64,000 bases of DNA from Hetaerina americana (taxonomy: Eukaryota > Arthropoda > Insecta > Odonata > Calopterygidae). Below the pieces are notes generated by a model, which saw nothing but the letters and a program-made list of their open reading frames with translations, did no database searches and had not been told where the DNA came from. Shown here piece by piece: positions 1 to 13,262 of the stretch; within the stretch, counting starts at the first letter, position 1; every line of letters begins with the position of its first letter. Location of the stretch: NCBI GenBank assembly GCA_022747635.1, contig JAKTNV010000005.1, positions 33,701,792 through 33,765,791 on the forward strand, given 5' to 3'. Both the position numbers and the translations under genes were made by a program.

Positions 1-1429
1 CTATATGTGTTCTTGATCAGAAATGCTTGAAAGAAGTCAAGAATGAAACGTCGTAGGGGCACACTTCTTTTTGTATGGATTGCATTGTTTGCTTGTTTAA
101 TTATTGTGTTGGAAATCAATCTTGGGTATTGAAATTGAGGAGTCTATTGCACTTCTTCACCCTTGCCTTATTGTGGACGATCTTCCTTCCCGCTCCTTAG
201 TCTTCGCCTCCACCTCCCCTTCTCTCTCATAAATCAACTTTCAGGGTTCATCCCTCATCCTCTCAGCCTCTCTTCCACCTCCACCTTATTTCCGCTCACT
301 TTAACTCCACTTCGGCAAAGTCTCGTCATTAGATATATTTTTGGACTTCTTCAAATCCTCGATCGTTTCGATTTTACTACTCCGTCTGTATATATGCGTG
401 AGCAAGTGTTATTCTAGGGAAGCCAGGCAGCTAGAAACATGATATTTCACGAGTCATTAACCGCCCTTCGTCACGAGCGTTCATGCTGGAATCACTTTAG
501 CAATCACGCGAAAATAAATCTCTGTGTCTCACTTCACTCCTAAGTATTGAATCCTGTGCATTTTAGTCGTCACACGAGAATAGGTCTCCTCGCTTCAGTT
601 CACTCGTTCCAAAGTGATATATTCACGTGTTACTTAGGTTTCGTAAAATCAGAGGTAACGTTGGGAAAGAGCGCATCAAATGACTCCGGATCAAATCAAT
701 TTCACTGAGCGAACATTAAGGGAATACTCAAAAGAATAATTCTTGACGTTTTATTTATTAATAATTTGACATTATTACCACCAATATGACTCTACAATTA
801 ATGAAATCCAATTAGCAGAGATTTCTAATTTGAACGAGTTGCAAAGAAAGGTTACGGGAACTTAAAACGTAACACGATTAGCCCTGGTAAAACAATTCCG
901 ACAATCATTCGAACATGTCCGACCCGACGAATATGACCGATAACCTCCTACGCATTTGACCTCCTACTTGGAGGGGATGATCCCGGTGATTACTTGAGTC
1001 TTTGCTTTGGGAAATGAAATAATTCTCTCATCGGAGAGTATACTCACCTATATTTTTTCCCTTGCTGAATCCTGATGGGTATATTTCCGGTTGATTTACC
1101 AAGTTTTGATATAATGAATGTGTGGAACATTATGTATCTTATTATGGATGGAGGGAGATTAGATGGAGTCAAAGTTTTTCGTCTACAAGTTAATGAGGTA
1201 TGTCTTCCATTGAAACTTGTGTTACAGTCGGCATACCTTCGCTCCGACTACTATTCTCAGCCCCTTTATCGTAATTTGAATTACCATCATTGCTTCTTTA
1301 TCCTATCTATCCACAAAAAGTCATTGCTCCATTTGAATAAAATATTTTTTTTACTGAAGTGAAAAGGGGCTTCTTTAAGCGTCGGTAGTCAGGTTCTGTT
1401 TCGTCAAAAGAGTCTAGTGAATGTATTGT
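1..1429. other. AT-rich DNA without recognisable gene
   Basis: Mostly unique AT-rich sequence. A pyrimidine-rich block lies at about 150-320. The short frames at 163-417 and 1075-1362 have no recognisable domain and look like chance ORFs. Nothing else is supported. Confidence 0.6.
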
Positions 1430-1495
1430 TGTACCGTTGTGTGGACTGTGTCCATCAACCTGCCTTAACCGGTGGGATATCTGTAAATAAAACTA
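1430..1495 (+). repeat. Possible LINE 3'-end fragment
   Basis: A stretch around 1447-1480 containing ccttaaccggt resembles the sequence just before the TA tail of the LINE relic at 26.8 kb, which contains ccttccttaaccggtagat. Only about 30 bases compare well and no coding part is visible upstream. It may be a short 3' fragment of the same retrotransposon family or coincidence. Confidence 0.25.
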
Positions 1496-4400
1496 AAGGT
1501 TTTCGAATTACTGTGGTGTTTTGCTGAGTGAAACTCACTGAGCCGTGGTTTTTACACTTAAGAGCACCTTATATGCATCTGCCGTATATAGGAGGACAAG
1601 GAATTTTGATCCCACACTGATGAGATTTCCACTCTAAAAATAATTTGAAGTACGTAATTTAAGCAGATGAGCAAAGTAGCCAGAGTTTATACAATGAGGT
1701 CACAACATTACCGAAGCGAGGGACACGCACAGTTTTCACCGGAAACTGACGTAGTCAATATGAAGCCTTTCCCTGAGCATTATATGATCTATCTCGTAGA
1801 CTTAATCCATGTATTTCTCAAAATATTTCGAGAAATGCGTTCGAAAATTGGCATCGTTTTAGAATTTTTTAAAAAATTGTTGACTTCGACATGCGGTCGA
1901 AGACCCCGAGACACCTAGAGGAGTGCCGTGGCCCGTGGGACTTTTCCGTGCCCTCACGGAGACGGACAGCTCGTGAGAGTAGGTTTGTACATATTGCCGG
2001 AAGGGTGAGAGTGCGAGGAGAGATACAGGAGGGTTTAAAACCGCACCCCCTCCCTCTGTAATGCCAACCTGAGAGTGGGAGCGAAGGTGAGGAAGTTGGC
2101 GGGTCGTGGAGGAAATGAGGCTCCGGGTGGCTCGGATCTCCGGTGCGTCGTCGGAAGGGAAGGAGGAGGCGTCAGTTTCCCTTGCAACTGGGGTTAAAAT
2201 ACACCCTTCCCACCTCACAACCCTCCCAACCTCTCTCCCTCTCTATACATATACATATGTATCTCCCAGTTTCACCTCGTTCGCATTACAAGCTTTGTCG
2301 TGGGCCGTGATCTTATTACATACAACGGATCTCTGAAATCGTAATGGTGGAATCAACGGCACTGGATGGGTGTTATGGAATTACGGTCAAAATCCCTGAA
2401 GGTCGAATAGTGATACGAAATGAAAACGCTTTATGAACCCGTTTGAGAATAATTTCTCGAACCATTGGCCACGGAGAAAGCGCGTGATATCCGGACGAAT
2501 GTGAAGACAAACGCCGCTTCTATCATTCGGTTTTGCTTAAGTCATAACCTGGCTGAAACAAGATATTAATCGAGGGGAATTTTTGCAATCGGCGGGATCT
2601 TGGAGCACAGGACATCGACGGAAGAAGCCCTTTGGAAAAAAGCTTTGAAATCCCAGACAGTTAGTTGTTTTGGATTTAATAAAGATGAAATTCGAAACGT
2701 TTAAATGATATAATTTTTGGAACCGAATCCAGCCATATCTATTTAGAGATTAATTTTTGATAAAAATTCCAAGTGTACATGTATGTACAAATCATAAACA
2801 TAAGGTACTCGTACGTATGTAAAAGGAATACGTCCTTCCTAAGAATATGAAATTGATAGTCCGACTCAAGTTCTCTTCCTGTTGATACTTAAGTATCTAA
2901 TTAATTATGCTACCGTCAATTTTGCACTTTGGAGAAATAACTAAGTGTTCAAACGTTTGATATTCGGCGTTTTTTTCTCTAAAATATGCAATCGCAACAT
3001 ACACGGGGAGTGAAAAAGCAAAAAAATCAAAGCTCATGAAATATTTATATTCATAAATGGCTTATAAGAACTGACATGTGCAAGCAACCGCAACAGTGCT
3101 GCTATCCCAGGTGCAATAATTTTCATTTAGTTTAATGAAGTATTTAAATGAAAATTTATATTTGAGATGTTTTAAATTTATCTGATTCTTGATGCATTCT
3201 GCATCATCAAATATATACGTCGTCATGTTTTTGTAAATTTTAATAATTTCAATTCAAGCTTATCTAATTTTTGTATTAAGGGAAAGATTTCGTTGTACAA
3301 ATTATCGGTCACATAGGTGTAGTCGTAGAGTAAATGGGTGTGGTAGGCAGTACTCTGTCTGACTTTAGGTTGGAACCCGGTAGTTAATTAATATTTAACA
3401 CACCATTAAAAAAGGAAATGCCAACTATGAATCTTTGGTAAAATACATAGTGTATTTTTAAGTGATCTCGGATGAGACATTTAACTCTGGACTCACTTGG
3501 TGACATTTCTTAACGCGCCTATTGAGTCCAGTGTGATAATTTTGATTTTAGATTCTCGCTACTCTTTTCTTCCGTTCCCAATCCCTTTCAAATTACCCAA
3601 CTCGCCTTAATGGAGGATGTAACCTCAACTATATGTCTTGGAACTGTAACTGCTACTCCTCTGTTGCCGTCAACATTGAAGCATTTTAAACTAGCATTTA
3701 AACGAAAGGGGACGCTAAATATGAACGTTTAATTCGGGAAGTGCTCGTCTCGTGAATGAAAAAATTAAAGTCAGCCCTTAAATACTGTACATTTTTCACT
3801 TAGGCGTCACTTAAATTGATTGTTATTTGTTATCTACTGTAATTGTCCACAATAAGATTGAATATTTAATGTATAAGTTAATCTGAGTTCAATGTGCATA
3901 CCGTAGATAGTTTGGAGAGGTAGCAAAGAAGTGAGCATGAATGAAGAGCGGCGAACACTGCCGCTTATATTCCGGTTAGGTACCCCGTGAAAAACAATGC
4001 AGACACATTCGGTAGCATACTTTTCCCCTGACAGAACTAAAACTCTGTAGATTGATTTTATATTATCGAATGCGCATTTAATAATAAATATAAGGAAAGG
4101 AATAGGTTGGTTCTTTTTCTAAACTCTGTTTCAGTGACATCAAAGCATAATATGGTATGATAACCTTGGATGTAATACCTTATCACTTCTTGATAATAGG
4201 AGTCTTTTTCTACTTACGCTCCCAACTTTTATACGGATGATTTCATCGCTTATTAAAACCCATGGAAAAAATATAATGTAGAAATGAGTTATCTTTGCCT
4301 TATGAACTTCACTCAGAATTTCAATAATTTTCATTGAAAAATATACTCCCTGTTAATATATAATACACCAAAAATACTGATTGTGGTCCAGTAAAAAAAA

Positions 4401-5101
4401 TTACTGATTTAAATTCATGTCTGTCATACTTGTCGAGTTATCATGATACGTACTCGATAGCAATGGATATCTCCCATATTTATTAGGCCGCATTAGGACA
4501 TTAAATTGTTAGGAGAGCAACTTGGGTATTGATCTCAGCATTTCAATCAGTATGGAATTATTCATCGTATTTCCTTGCAATTTCTATATTTTATGGTATC
4601 TCCAGAATAGGTTAATTGGAATTTAGCTTATCACTCAACAAATTATCTCAATTCCCTCTTTCCGGGGAGTGCTGAAGCACATTCATTCAGACCTTAATAA
4701 TAACCCAATTATGCACTTATGTGAATGATGAATTCACCGTACGCTACCGTGCCAGACCTGCCTTCAGAGGTGGTGTGAAATTCTAGAATACATATACATG
4801 GTGATTCTGGTATTCTACTTTGCATCGGAGAATTTACTCACTTTTGAGCTCGATGAGAAAACCCCGGGGGAGATAGGGATATCATTCACAGCACAAATTC
4901 CTGTGGTGTGTAATTTATGGAATTCATACCATATCCCTTCCCTTTCTTATGGGAAAATTCACGAGAGAGAATTGGACACAGATTGTGCCAATTCTCTCCC
5001 CCGTCGTGCATAAATTGATCGTATCATTTTGAATCATTGTTAGCATGAAATGAATTCGGGGAAAAAACTCGCACCTCTGTGCATTAAAGGTGGATCCCAC
5101 G
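1496..5101. other. Intergenic or intronic DNA with one GC-rich island
   Basis: AT-rich DNA interrupted by a GC-rich, CpG-containing block at about 1890-2260. Frames there on both strands (for example 1859-2218 minus) show no conserved domain. A tight hairpin at 4965-4998 is listed separately. No gene is supported. Confidence 0.55.
4965..4998. repeat. Compact inverted repeat (hairpin)
   Basis: The left arm gagagaattggacaca (4965-4980) pairs with the right arm tgtgccaattctctc (4984-4998), with one bulged base and a three-base loop. This gives a stem of about 15 bp. No flanking gene gives it a role. It is too short for a typical precursor microRNA. Confidence 0.5.
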
Positions 5102-5500
5102 TTACAAAACCTTCAAAGCGTCTTTGGCATCTATTTTTGTACTCGTTGCGGGAATTTTGAATTCGCTGGATTTTGTGAAGAGAGTCTGCACCTCGTATAG
5201 GCTCTGGGGCGGGATTTTCGTTTGACAGCCGCGAGTGTTCGATTCGTGGATGTCAAGGACGACGCAGAAGAGGAATGCAGTATTTAGGCGCGCTTTGATT
5301 AGTAGCAGAAAGCCCTTTCCCTTTGAGAACCTTAGTTCGAACCCTCCGGAGCCATTCACGAGCTCATAAATTTTGTCGGGAACAGGTAATTCGTGATATG
5401 ATGTGACAATCATCTCCTCTTCTCTCTTCTGCGGGAAGGCGTTCAAATTACCTTCCATTGCTGCTTTAAGCCTGATCCTCCAAGCTTTCCACCGGGTCAA
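5102..5500 (-). CDS. Unrecognised 132-codon ORF (possible exon, retrogene or TE fragment)
   Basis: An open frame of 132 codons from ATG to stop in a region of moderate base composition. The composition is not low-complexity, and codons such as AAG, GGC and CTG are mixed as in a real protein. There is no signal peptide, membrane segment or motif I can name. Residues about 45-80 alternate charged and hydrophobic positions (a segment reading KGKGFLLLIKARLNTAFLF). The frame also stays open for a few codons upstream of the chosen ATG. It could be an exon with unknown splice sites, a decayed transposon frame, or chance. I do not assign a function. Confidence 0.22.
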   Translation of the reverse strand: MTRWKAWRIRLKAAMEGNLNAFPQKREEEMIVTSYHELPVPDKIYELVNGSGGFELRFSKGKGFLLLIKARLNTAFLFCVVLDIHESNTRGCQTKIPPQSLYEVQTLFTKSSEFKIPATSTKIDAKDALKVL

Positions 5501-7449
5501 TACTAAAACGAGCGAGGCTGTCTGGATGAATACAAACTTAAATTACTGAATTCGGCGTATCTAAATGTATTTTTTGGGCAGTGATAATGATGCTAGGGAA
5601 CACTGAGCAATGAAGTTTCAAATGGAATTTGATCCAGTTCGATATTCGACAATACGATTCCATCACTCTAATGCCAAAAATTTTGAAGTAAAACAGTGGT
5701 TTTGTTAAATGTATAAAGTTTAACTAAGAGTAGTAAAGCTTAGATTTTGTGATCACCATGAAAATGATTTATGGAACGCGTATAGTGAAGAGTGCCTAGG
5801 CAGGTACATTTTTGACCTATAAGGCATCGCGCTCATTCGTTTAAAAATCGTACCAAGCGAACTAAAGTTCAAGTAGACAACGCCAATTCCAATTGCTTTC
5901 AATCGAATAAGTAACTCGCCGTGCGCGAGTGACTTTTCGCTTCGTTCAGCGCGAGGGCGAGGGTATTAACACCAAAGTCAACGCCGTGAACCCCACCACC
6001 GAGAACGGGAGAGGCGTTGGTCCGCTGCGTAATCATGCGGGGCGGAGCTCCACGAAGTCCGCTGCCCCATCGTAAATTTTGCGGCCCCGTGTTCACACCC
6101 GCGGAAGCTCGTCTCGCCTCGCTCACTCATTTTCCCACCCTCACGCGCGTAATTCCCGAGGCGAATCCCGCCGCAGTGCATCGCAGGGGGAGGTGGGCGG
6201 TAAAAGAGGGGTGGTGGAGGAGGAAACCACGACGATGCCCCTGAAATTTGGGAGTCGGATGGGTGAGCGATAGCGTATCGGACGGCAGGACTATAGGTCC
6301 GCTCGCTTTCCGAATGGTCTCCTCCACAAACATGGGCTGAGTTTCGGAAACCGAGCAGTTGTTGATTTAGTCTTTTCGGGAGACAACACAGTGCAGGATT
6401 CCCTCCCCCTTTCAAATTTCCACAGCCCCCAATCCTCCTTCCCTTCCTTTTCCGTCGCTGTTTTAGTTTCGGTCCGCTGACGTGGCAAAAGGGGTCGCCG
6501 TTATCTCATCGCGGACTGGAATCCAAACATTTTTGCCGCGCGGATACGGTGCGGGAGTGGGAATGGGGGCAGGGGGCGGAGTCGACGTTCAAAGGTCTCC
6601 CAAGAGTATTTTTAAATTTGTTGTTGCCGCTTGTGCCCCACCCATAGTGTCCGTGGTCCTCGATCTCCAAATCCTCCGCTTCGCGTGCCAGAAATCCTTT
6701 CGGGCCTGCTGTGGCAATAGCGTTGTTGAGGGGGACGTTTCCATCCGGCGAACACAAAAGGCGGGAAAGGGGGAGAGAACGGCCATCCGAAACGGCGTCT
6801 AAATCTCGAGGGTGAGATGAGCAAAAAAAAGTCACATCCACTCCTGTTGATTTTTTTCGTCGGCACTTCTTTGTTGGTGCGTTATGCGGATTGTGTATAT
6901 TCTTTCTACGAATCTTATCTCCAACGCCCTGAGCGCACATTGTCGTGTGTGGAAGAAAAATGAAATGATTAATGTTTTGATAAGGTTTCTTTGACAGCAT
7001 TACGCGCTGGTTAAAGAGGAATATTTTCTAGTGATCGCTAGATAAAAATGTGTTTCCGCAGGCATTTATACGGTGCGCAGTGTTTTTCAAGGTCGAGATT
7101 CAGTACTGAAGTATCTGGTTCATTTAGATACTGCGTTGCTTGCTAGTTCTATATAATTTTTCATATTTTAGATGCTACAGCTGTTCACAAATAATTAAAG
7201 GAGACAAGAATATAATGTTTATCGGTGGAATCGAATAAATTACGAAAATGTTAAAGAAAAGTAGCTTGATAATTAATTGAAATGAATTGAAAAGATGTTT
7301 GCGAAGCGACTTGAAAATGCATGGTCTCTCGCAGAAATAAGTAGAATCAATCAGGGGGAAAATGAATTGTAGATCAATGTATAAGTTAATAAAATTATTC
7401 AAAATAGCACCCTTGTACATCAACACTCCGATATCAGTGCCTCTCTTAA
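5501..7449. other. CpG-rich island, no supported gene
   Basis: Between about 5900 and 6830 the sequence is GC-rich with many CpG pairs, and ORFs overlap on both strands (for example 5978-6415 minus). None has a recognisable domain, and the mutual overlap suggests a base-composition effect. It could be a promoter-associated CpG island. The flanks are AT-rich. Confidence 0.45.
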
Positions 7450-7860
7450 TCAGGGTGCGCTTCAAGGAACGGGTCGATGGGAATAACGTTCATTGTCATG
7501 TCCTTTTTGATGCTATCCGGCGTTCCAAAAAGGTTTCCTTTCAAGTTGCTTTTTAATCTTGGGACATAAAGTAGTCCGGCGTGTCACAATGGAGCTGCTA
7601 GGCGGCTAGGGTACCTTTGCTACCTTGTGATTGGCCACGTGGTCAGAAGTAAGGCGGTGAGGGCCGTCGCGTTGTCGTGGTGCGCCCTCCAGTTGGCCAT
7701 GTTCTCCTTCCGGACATGTTGCACTTCTTTTCGCAGCATTTCGAGGACTTCCAATTAAAACTTGATGTTCACTCACTTTCCCTAAGGCGCAAACTCTTGT
7801 AGATAAGGTCTTTTGAGTCGAAAACGACGATGAGCTCGGCGATACTTATTTTTGTGACAG
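7450..7860 (-). pseudogene. Decayed mariner transposase fragment
   Basis: On the minus strand, joined across frameshifts and stops, the sequence reads like the middle and late catalytic part of a mariner transposase. It runs from LIVVFDSKDLIYK, through a segment reading FYLEVLEMLRKEVQHVR-like residues and NWRAHHDN (second catalytic aspartate), to TPDYF (third aspartate), and ends with LKGNLFGTPDSIKKDM. There are at least three frame changes and several stops. The DNA-binding N-terminus, the first aspartate region and both terminal repeats are not visible. It resembles the transposase at 21 kb in motif order but is an older, independent copy. It is non-functional. Confidence 0.75.
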
Positions 7861-10800
7861 ACCCTGTAATTTATCCCGCTCGTGTGCGATCGGGATGTAC
7901 GACGCTGGCTACTAAGGTTTGGAAATTTCAAATGGACGACGAATGGATAATCGACGTACACGGATTACAAATTGGTCCATATTTTCTATTTGGCAACCTT
8001 ATTTATTTCAATCCCTCTGAAAAATATGATTTATGCATAGCGCGGCGTATTTAATTATTTTGATACGTTCAGAAAACAGAAAAGCCATCCACAACAGAAA
8101 AAAGAATACTTAAGTATTTACTACTGAATGTTATGTTTTATTATATACTGGGGTGAGAAAGTATGTAGATTCGAATCACGCAGCTGATTATTTAATGAAA
8201 GAAGTTTGATGCTGATTTGCAGAAATTATTGGAGAACTTTCGAAAGATTTCCTTTTTTTTGTTCACAACATGTAGAATGTGCCGTTTATTTAAATTTCCT
8301 CCATTTGAGTTTCGCTCCGTGTTTTTCTCTCTCATGGGGACTCATGTTTTGACTGATCTTTCTGTCTTTGAAGTGGCTTCCAATTTGGGCAGCAAAACAG
8401 TTAGTGTGATCGATAAATGTAAATTTGTAATGAAGTGGTCCAGAACATCAGGCTACATGGCAGGATCGGAGAATAGAGAACAGAGACTCTATCTTAAAAC
8501 TATATTATCTTCTTTAATGGGGATTAGATGGAATTGATTTCATTCTAATCATATTCTATTCTTGAATAGTGAGCAAAATTAAATTACCTTCGATTTAAAT
8601 AATTTTGTGGATGGAATAAATAATTTAATGCACTCACCGTTATGGATATATGAAAAAATCATTAATTTTTATAACTATAACTATTAAAGAAAGAAAAAAA
8701 TATTGGCGGGCCTAAAATATTATTTGAATATCCAAAAACCACGGAGATTATTTGGGTGAAAGTAATAATGTGTTCTTGTGTCTTAGTAATAATTCCATAG
8801 AATTTGTTGTAAATATTTGCTGAAATTATATATCAAATAGTCTACACTGGCAATAGTTAACTGATAAATTACTGTTGCCATTGTTTTCCAAATTTAATAT
8901 TTTTTTATTTTATCTGTCCTATCACTGCTTCAGCTCCCGAAATTTTCAACCATCACCATTGGATAAAACAAATATTTCCTGCCCTTTACTCCCATAATTA
9001 CACTCTCCCTTCCTTCACCCACAATACGACGTTACTTATGTTCTATCATATATTTATACCAATTCCATCGGTAATGACTGCTTGGAAATTGGCCATTTTA
9101 GCAACTCCTCAAATTTTATTTCGAGCCATGGATAATTGACTCAAATTTCATATTACATTTTACTCTTATTTCTCCTTCAATTTTCATTCAGAATTTCCTA
9201 GCACAATAACCCTCACCTCTGCTCATTTAGTCTAAAAATTAAAACTGTTTCCGACTGTTTGGATCGATATTTTTGACTCACAAAATCTCTCCCCTCACCG
9301 AGCCAAACAACAGGGACCTATTAACATCGAACTAATACTATAAGTTTGCATGCGCAGCTACGGACGAAGGATTTTTTTCCCGCATGCAGAAAGAAAATAT
9401 CATGCGCGCGCGGCCATTTCATTTCCATGGTAGTGCCGCAAGAGTCGTATCATCGAAATTAAGAGTGTTTCATGGCACTTAATAAGTTTATGCGCGGACA
9501 CTTTTGCTTTCTTTCTCTCGCATCTTGCGGTCCTCAGTTCTCCCACCACCTCCCCCTTCTCCCCCGTCCACGTTCACGGCTTCCTCCGCGATATCTTCCA
9601 AGACTAGCACCATTAGGCGACGAGGCACGAACGCTGCTTCTCTCCGAAACCCCTCCAAAACTCCTCTTCACTCCAGTTGCTTTCCACCCTCTCCCATTTT
9701 ATCCCCCCCCCGTTTATAACGAGGAGGCGGGCCCCCTGGCGTGGCTCATAACCGGTGTTAGGGTCGTTTGTTGGGGGGACGCGGAATGAGGTTTCGGTTG
9801 GCGAGTGTGGACCGCGGTAGGGAGTTATACGAAACAAACAATTGTCAACAACAAAGTTTCCGATGGGAGGAGGGAGTAGGAGGGTTGAAACGGAAAGGAC
9901 GGGGATGGTGAGGGTTGGCGAAGATGAGTGTTGACGAAGGAGTGAGGTGTGGAAAAAGGGGATTGGATTGGGAAAAGAGAGAGCAGTGGGAGTGTGGTGT
10001 GGGAAGAGATACGTAGGGAAAGGATGGGAGTTTTAAGGAGGGGTTGGAGATTGGATTACTTCTTGGCGTATTTGTTTTCCGCGCGTATTCCGTTACTGGA
10101 GGTGGTCAATTTTTCGCTACGGATTTTGCCCACTCGAAAAACGACAGAACTTTTCAAATAGGGAACACACCAACCTGTACATACGAGCACGTCGTGGCCA
10201 TTAAACGTGTCTTGTAGAATTTTCAACACAAAAAAGCTACCATCGTTCCTGATTCACTATGAGCTTTCGTTCTCGAGCTACCGTCATGGCAGTGATCACA
10301 TTTACAATCAGACCACCAGTTAACTGAAGAGATGACCATTCGTTCCGCGATTTAGACTAATGACCTGAAAGACAACCGGGTTTAAGTCTGTCGGAAACTC
10401 ATTGCAAATGCACATTTAAATTGGCATAGATTTTTGTTAATATTAAAAATTTGTATCGCGTGGTCAAATGGTATACTTTGAGCTTTATTAGACCGTTTTA
10501 AGGAGAATCCGAGCAGGAAGAGGTCTGAAATGTTGGAAAAACAATATTTTTAATTCTACTCCTCCTCATTAGAACGAACTAAGGGTTCCTTTTCATCATA
10601 AATTATCAAGAACAATCTCAGGCACGCACCGTCTGACATTCACCTTATTTCCTGACTCGACCTCAGTAAACATTTACCAAATATTTTATCAACTTTAAAT
10701 TAATATTTCTAAGAATAATTTCCCACCTCAACCTTGGTCTACTAATTAGAGCTTTAGACGTCTTTAATGGATTTTGAATGGTCGATTGATTCAGTTAAAG

Positions 10801-13204
10801 AAGAGCAAACGTGATTTGATAACCTATAATTATTTTTCCCCTCCTATTACATTTATTTCCTCATCTTATCACTTTTCCTAGAAAAGTAAGGTTCCACAGA
10901 TCTGACGGATGTATGCTCTCAGAGAAAGGTCAAAGTCAGTTTCGAATTTTCCAGAAACATCTATTTTTCAACACCAATATGAGACCCGAAGTCTATAGCG
11001 TCCTGTCTATTTCCATCCCCATTATTTCGGTTCAAGAAATTCAGGAGAGATTTTCTGACTGTCACATGTCACATTGATGTCCTGGGCGAAAAATAGTTCT
11101 TGGAATATTCCGGTGTAAAGGTGTTGATTTGAGGGAAGAAAGTGGAGTTAGCAATTAGGCGGAGATGCCTGTTTTTCAAGTTCAAAAATGGGAAAGCATA
11201 ATTGGTAGAAAATGGGTTCTACTCTCTCTCGAAAAATGGATTCTTGAGTTCAACTCTCGCAAACACCTCACCTTTAAATGAACAAATTTTACGTACCTAC
11301 CGAAAGCAATATTTGGAGGGTGGGATATACCATAATGTGGTAAATATGGGAGCACGGGATAAAAATAAGTAACATATACTCGTATTATTAACTTGACTAG
11401 TGTGCAGCGTTAGTTATATTTTCTATCAGTGATATTCCTCACTCCACTCACTTTTTTTCCATGGGAGACACGTATTGAGTTACATCAATATTCAAGTTAT
11501 ACTATTAACTAACTAAAACTGAAAAATTTCTATCACCCTGTGATAAGATTTGGATATTTCTATGTTCAATTTCTTGCAATATTACACCGTTCTAGAATTT
11601 TGACTTCTTCCATGCAAATTATTATGCTAGATTCTACTTAAATCTTGTAATTCTTAAGGACTTTGCCAATTAATTCAATAATAATTTCATAATGACTGAA
11701 TTATCTTTGAGGTTTTAGCTTCTAGATTTTGGAATATTGTTATTAATAAATAGATGCCGGTCTAAACATTTTCCAAGAGTATCTTGCATCTGAACGAAAC
11801 TTCTAAAAGGTGCCTACTCATGGGGATCCGAGATCAATATTTTAAAGAGATATGTTTCGCCAGTTTTATTAGTTTTCTTCAGCACGGACAAAACTACGTC
11901 GCACATCGCCCAAGGTTCCTCATCATATTCAACGCTTCATCGACAGAGGGAAGTAGGAAACACAAGGCATTCGAAGCGGTTAAAACGTTCTCATTGAGAT
12001 AATAATGACGCGGTTTTCAAAAAATAAAGTGAAGCTACATGTCTCACTAATTGATCTACACTCTTAATTATTTTCATGTTCATGACATGTTTATTGACGA
12101 ATGAAGCTATTCTGACGTGAATCTGTGCGTCAATGAGAAACACGTGCAATCAAAGATGTCGAATATAACTTTAAGAGAAAACAATACTTTGAAATTGAAT
12201 GTGACGTGAATTATGGAGAAAACCTATGAGCAAATTTGAGCCTATGAATGGTCATCTGCCTCGCTTCCATCAATTAAAAGTTCCCGAATTTCAGTATCCC
12301 GATGACTGAGTTCCAATAGCACTTGGATTATTGATCCTAGATCGATAAGTATTGAAAATAAAATCAAATGGTGAATTAATTGATGAATTCCGTGGGTGAG
12401 TTGTCAAAAAAATGAATATCATTTCATGGAGGGAAACACATCAGTCGCCGTCACAGTGGAAGCTGCACCATATTTCACCACATCGGGTCAGAAAAACTTG
12501 AAATTTCCATTCACCTCCCAGAGAAATCCCGCGCAGGCGAGAGGAATGGTGTTGGAAAGGGAATTAGAGTGGTGATTGACGTGGGAAGAACGGGAGGGAA
12601 AAGTGAGGGGTGGGGAAGAGGAGGAGAGGAGGAGGGATGGTGCGTGTGAAAAAGGGGACCAAGTGAGGCGGGAAAAAAGCAGGAAAGGGGTGTGATGCCG
12701 GCCACCTTACTTAATTGGGAGCATTTGCGAATCCTCGGGTCCCCGGCTTCCCCCTTTCGGACCGCCTCAGTCATTGAGAGGACTCCGCGGAATGAAGCAG
12801 AATAGAGTGGGTGAAACGGACACGTCAGAGGGATGTATTCATCGTGCGTCGAGAAAGACTGAAGGTTAAACCGTCGTCAAGGTAATAATGGCATCGTAAA
12901 TAAACGAGCGAATTGCTGGGAAAATTCAAGGAACGAAAAGAAGCCGAAAAGAAAAAAAAATGCTACTTGAAAAAATTTAATTGAATCAAGAAAAATTCAG
13001 CACTGGTAGAGTGAAAGGAAAACTTTTGCTGGGGAAGAACACGCAAAATGTGCTTAAAATTTGAGATATGCTTCCTTTTACTGTGCGCATCACATTATCT
13101 AAATTGAAACTAAACTGACCACCGTTGCAGTGATTTTCATCAATAATGCTTGTGGCGGATTTCAGGGGGATATTTTTAGTGAAATAAATTTTACATTCAG
13201 AGGA
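7861..13204. other. AT-rich DNA with two GC-rich/polypurine blocks
   Basis: Long AT-rich stretch. A pyrimidine- then GC-rich block lies at about 9490-9830, with purine-rich DNA following to about 10030. A purine-rich block lies at 12520-12720. Frames at 9472-9789, 9613-9837 and 12511-12774 follow these compositional blocks and show no domains. If the minus-strand gene at 14-20 kb continues downstream, this may be one of its introns. Confidence 0.5.
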
Positions 13205-13262
13205 TTACATCTACATCAATACCCTGCGAGCCAGCAAACAGGTGTGTGGCAGGGGGTTATTA
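13205..13262 (-). mobile_element. LINE 3'-terminal tail
   Basis: On the minus strand the sequence reads ccccctgccacacacctg, then a short GC-containing stem and gcagggtattgatgtagatg. This is the same 3'-end signature seen after the reverse-transcriptase relic at 59.2 kb and at 62.66 kb (CCCCCTGCCAYACA followed by a GGTGGCTTGCAGGG-like block). No coding part is attached. A short 5'-truncated insertion fits a non-LTR retrotransposon copied from its 3' end. Confidence 0.65.

Noticed and set aside
3480..3535. Possible microRNA hairpin (ctggactca ... tgagtccag)
   Set aside because: Only a 9-bp perfect stem with a 28-base loop, too weak for a precursor.
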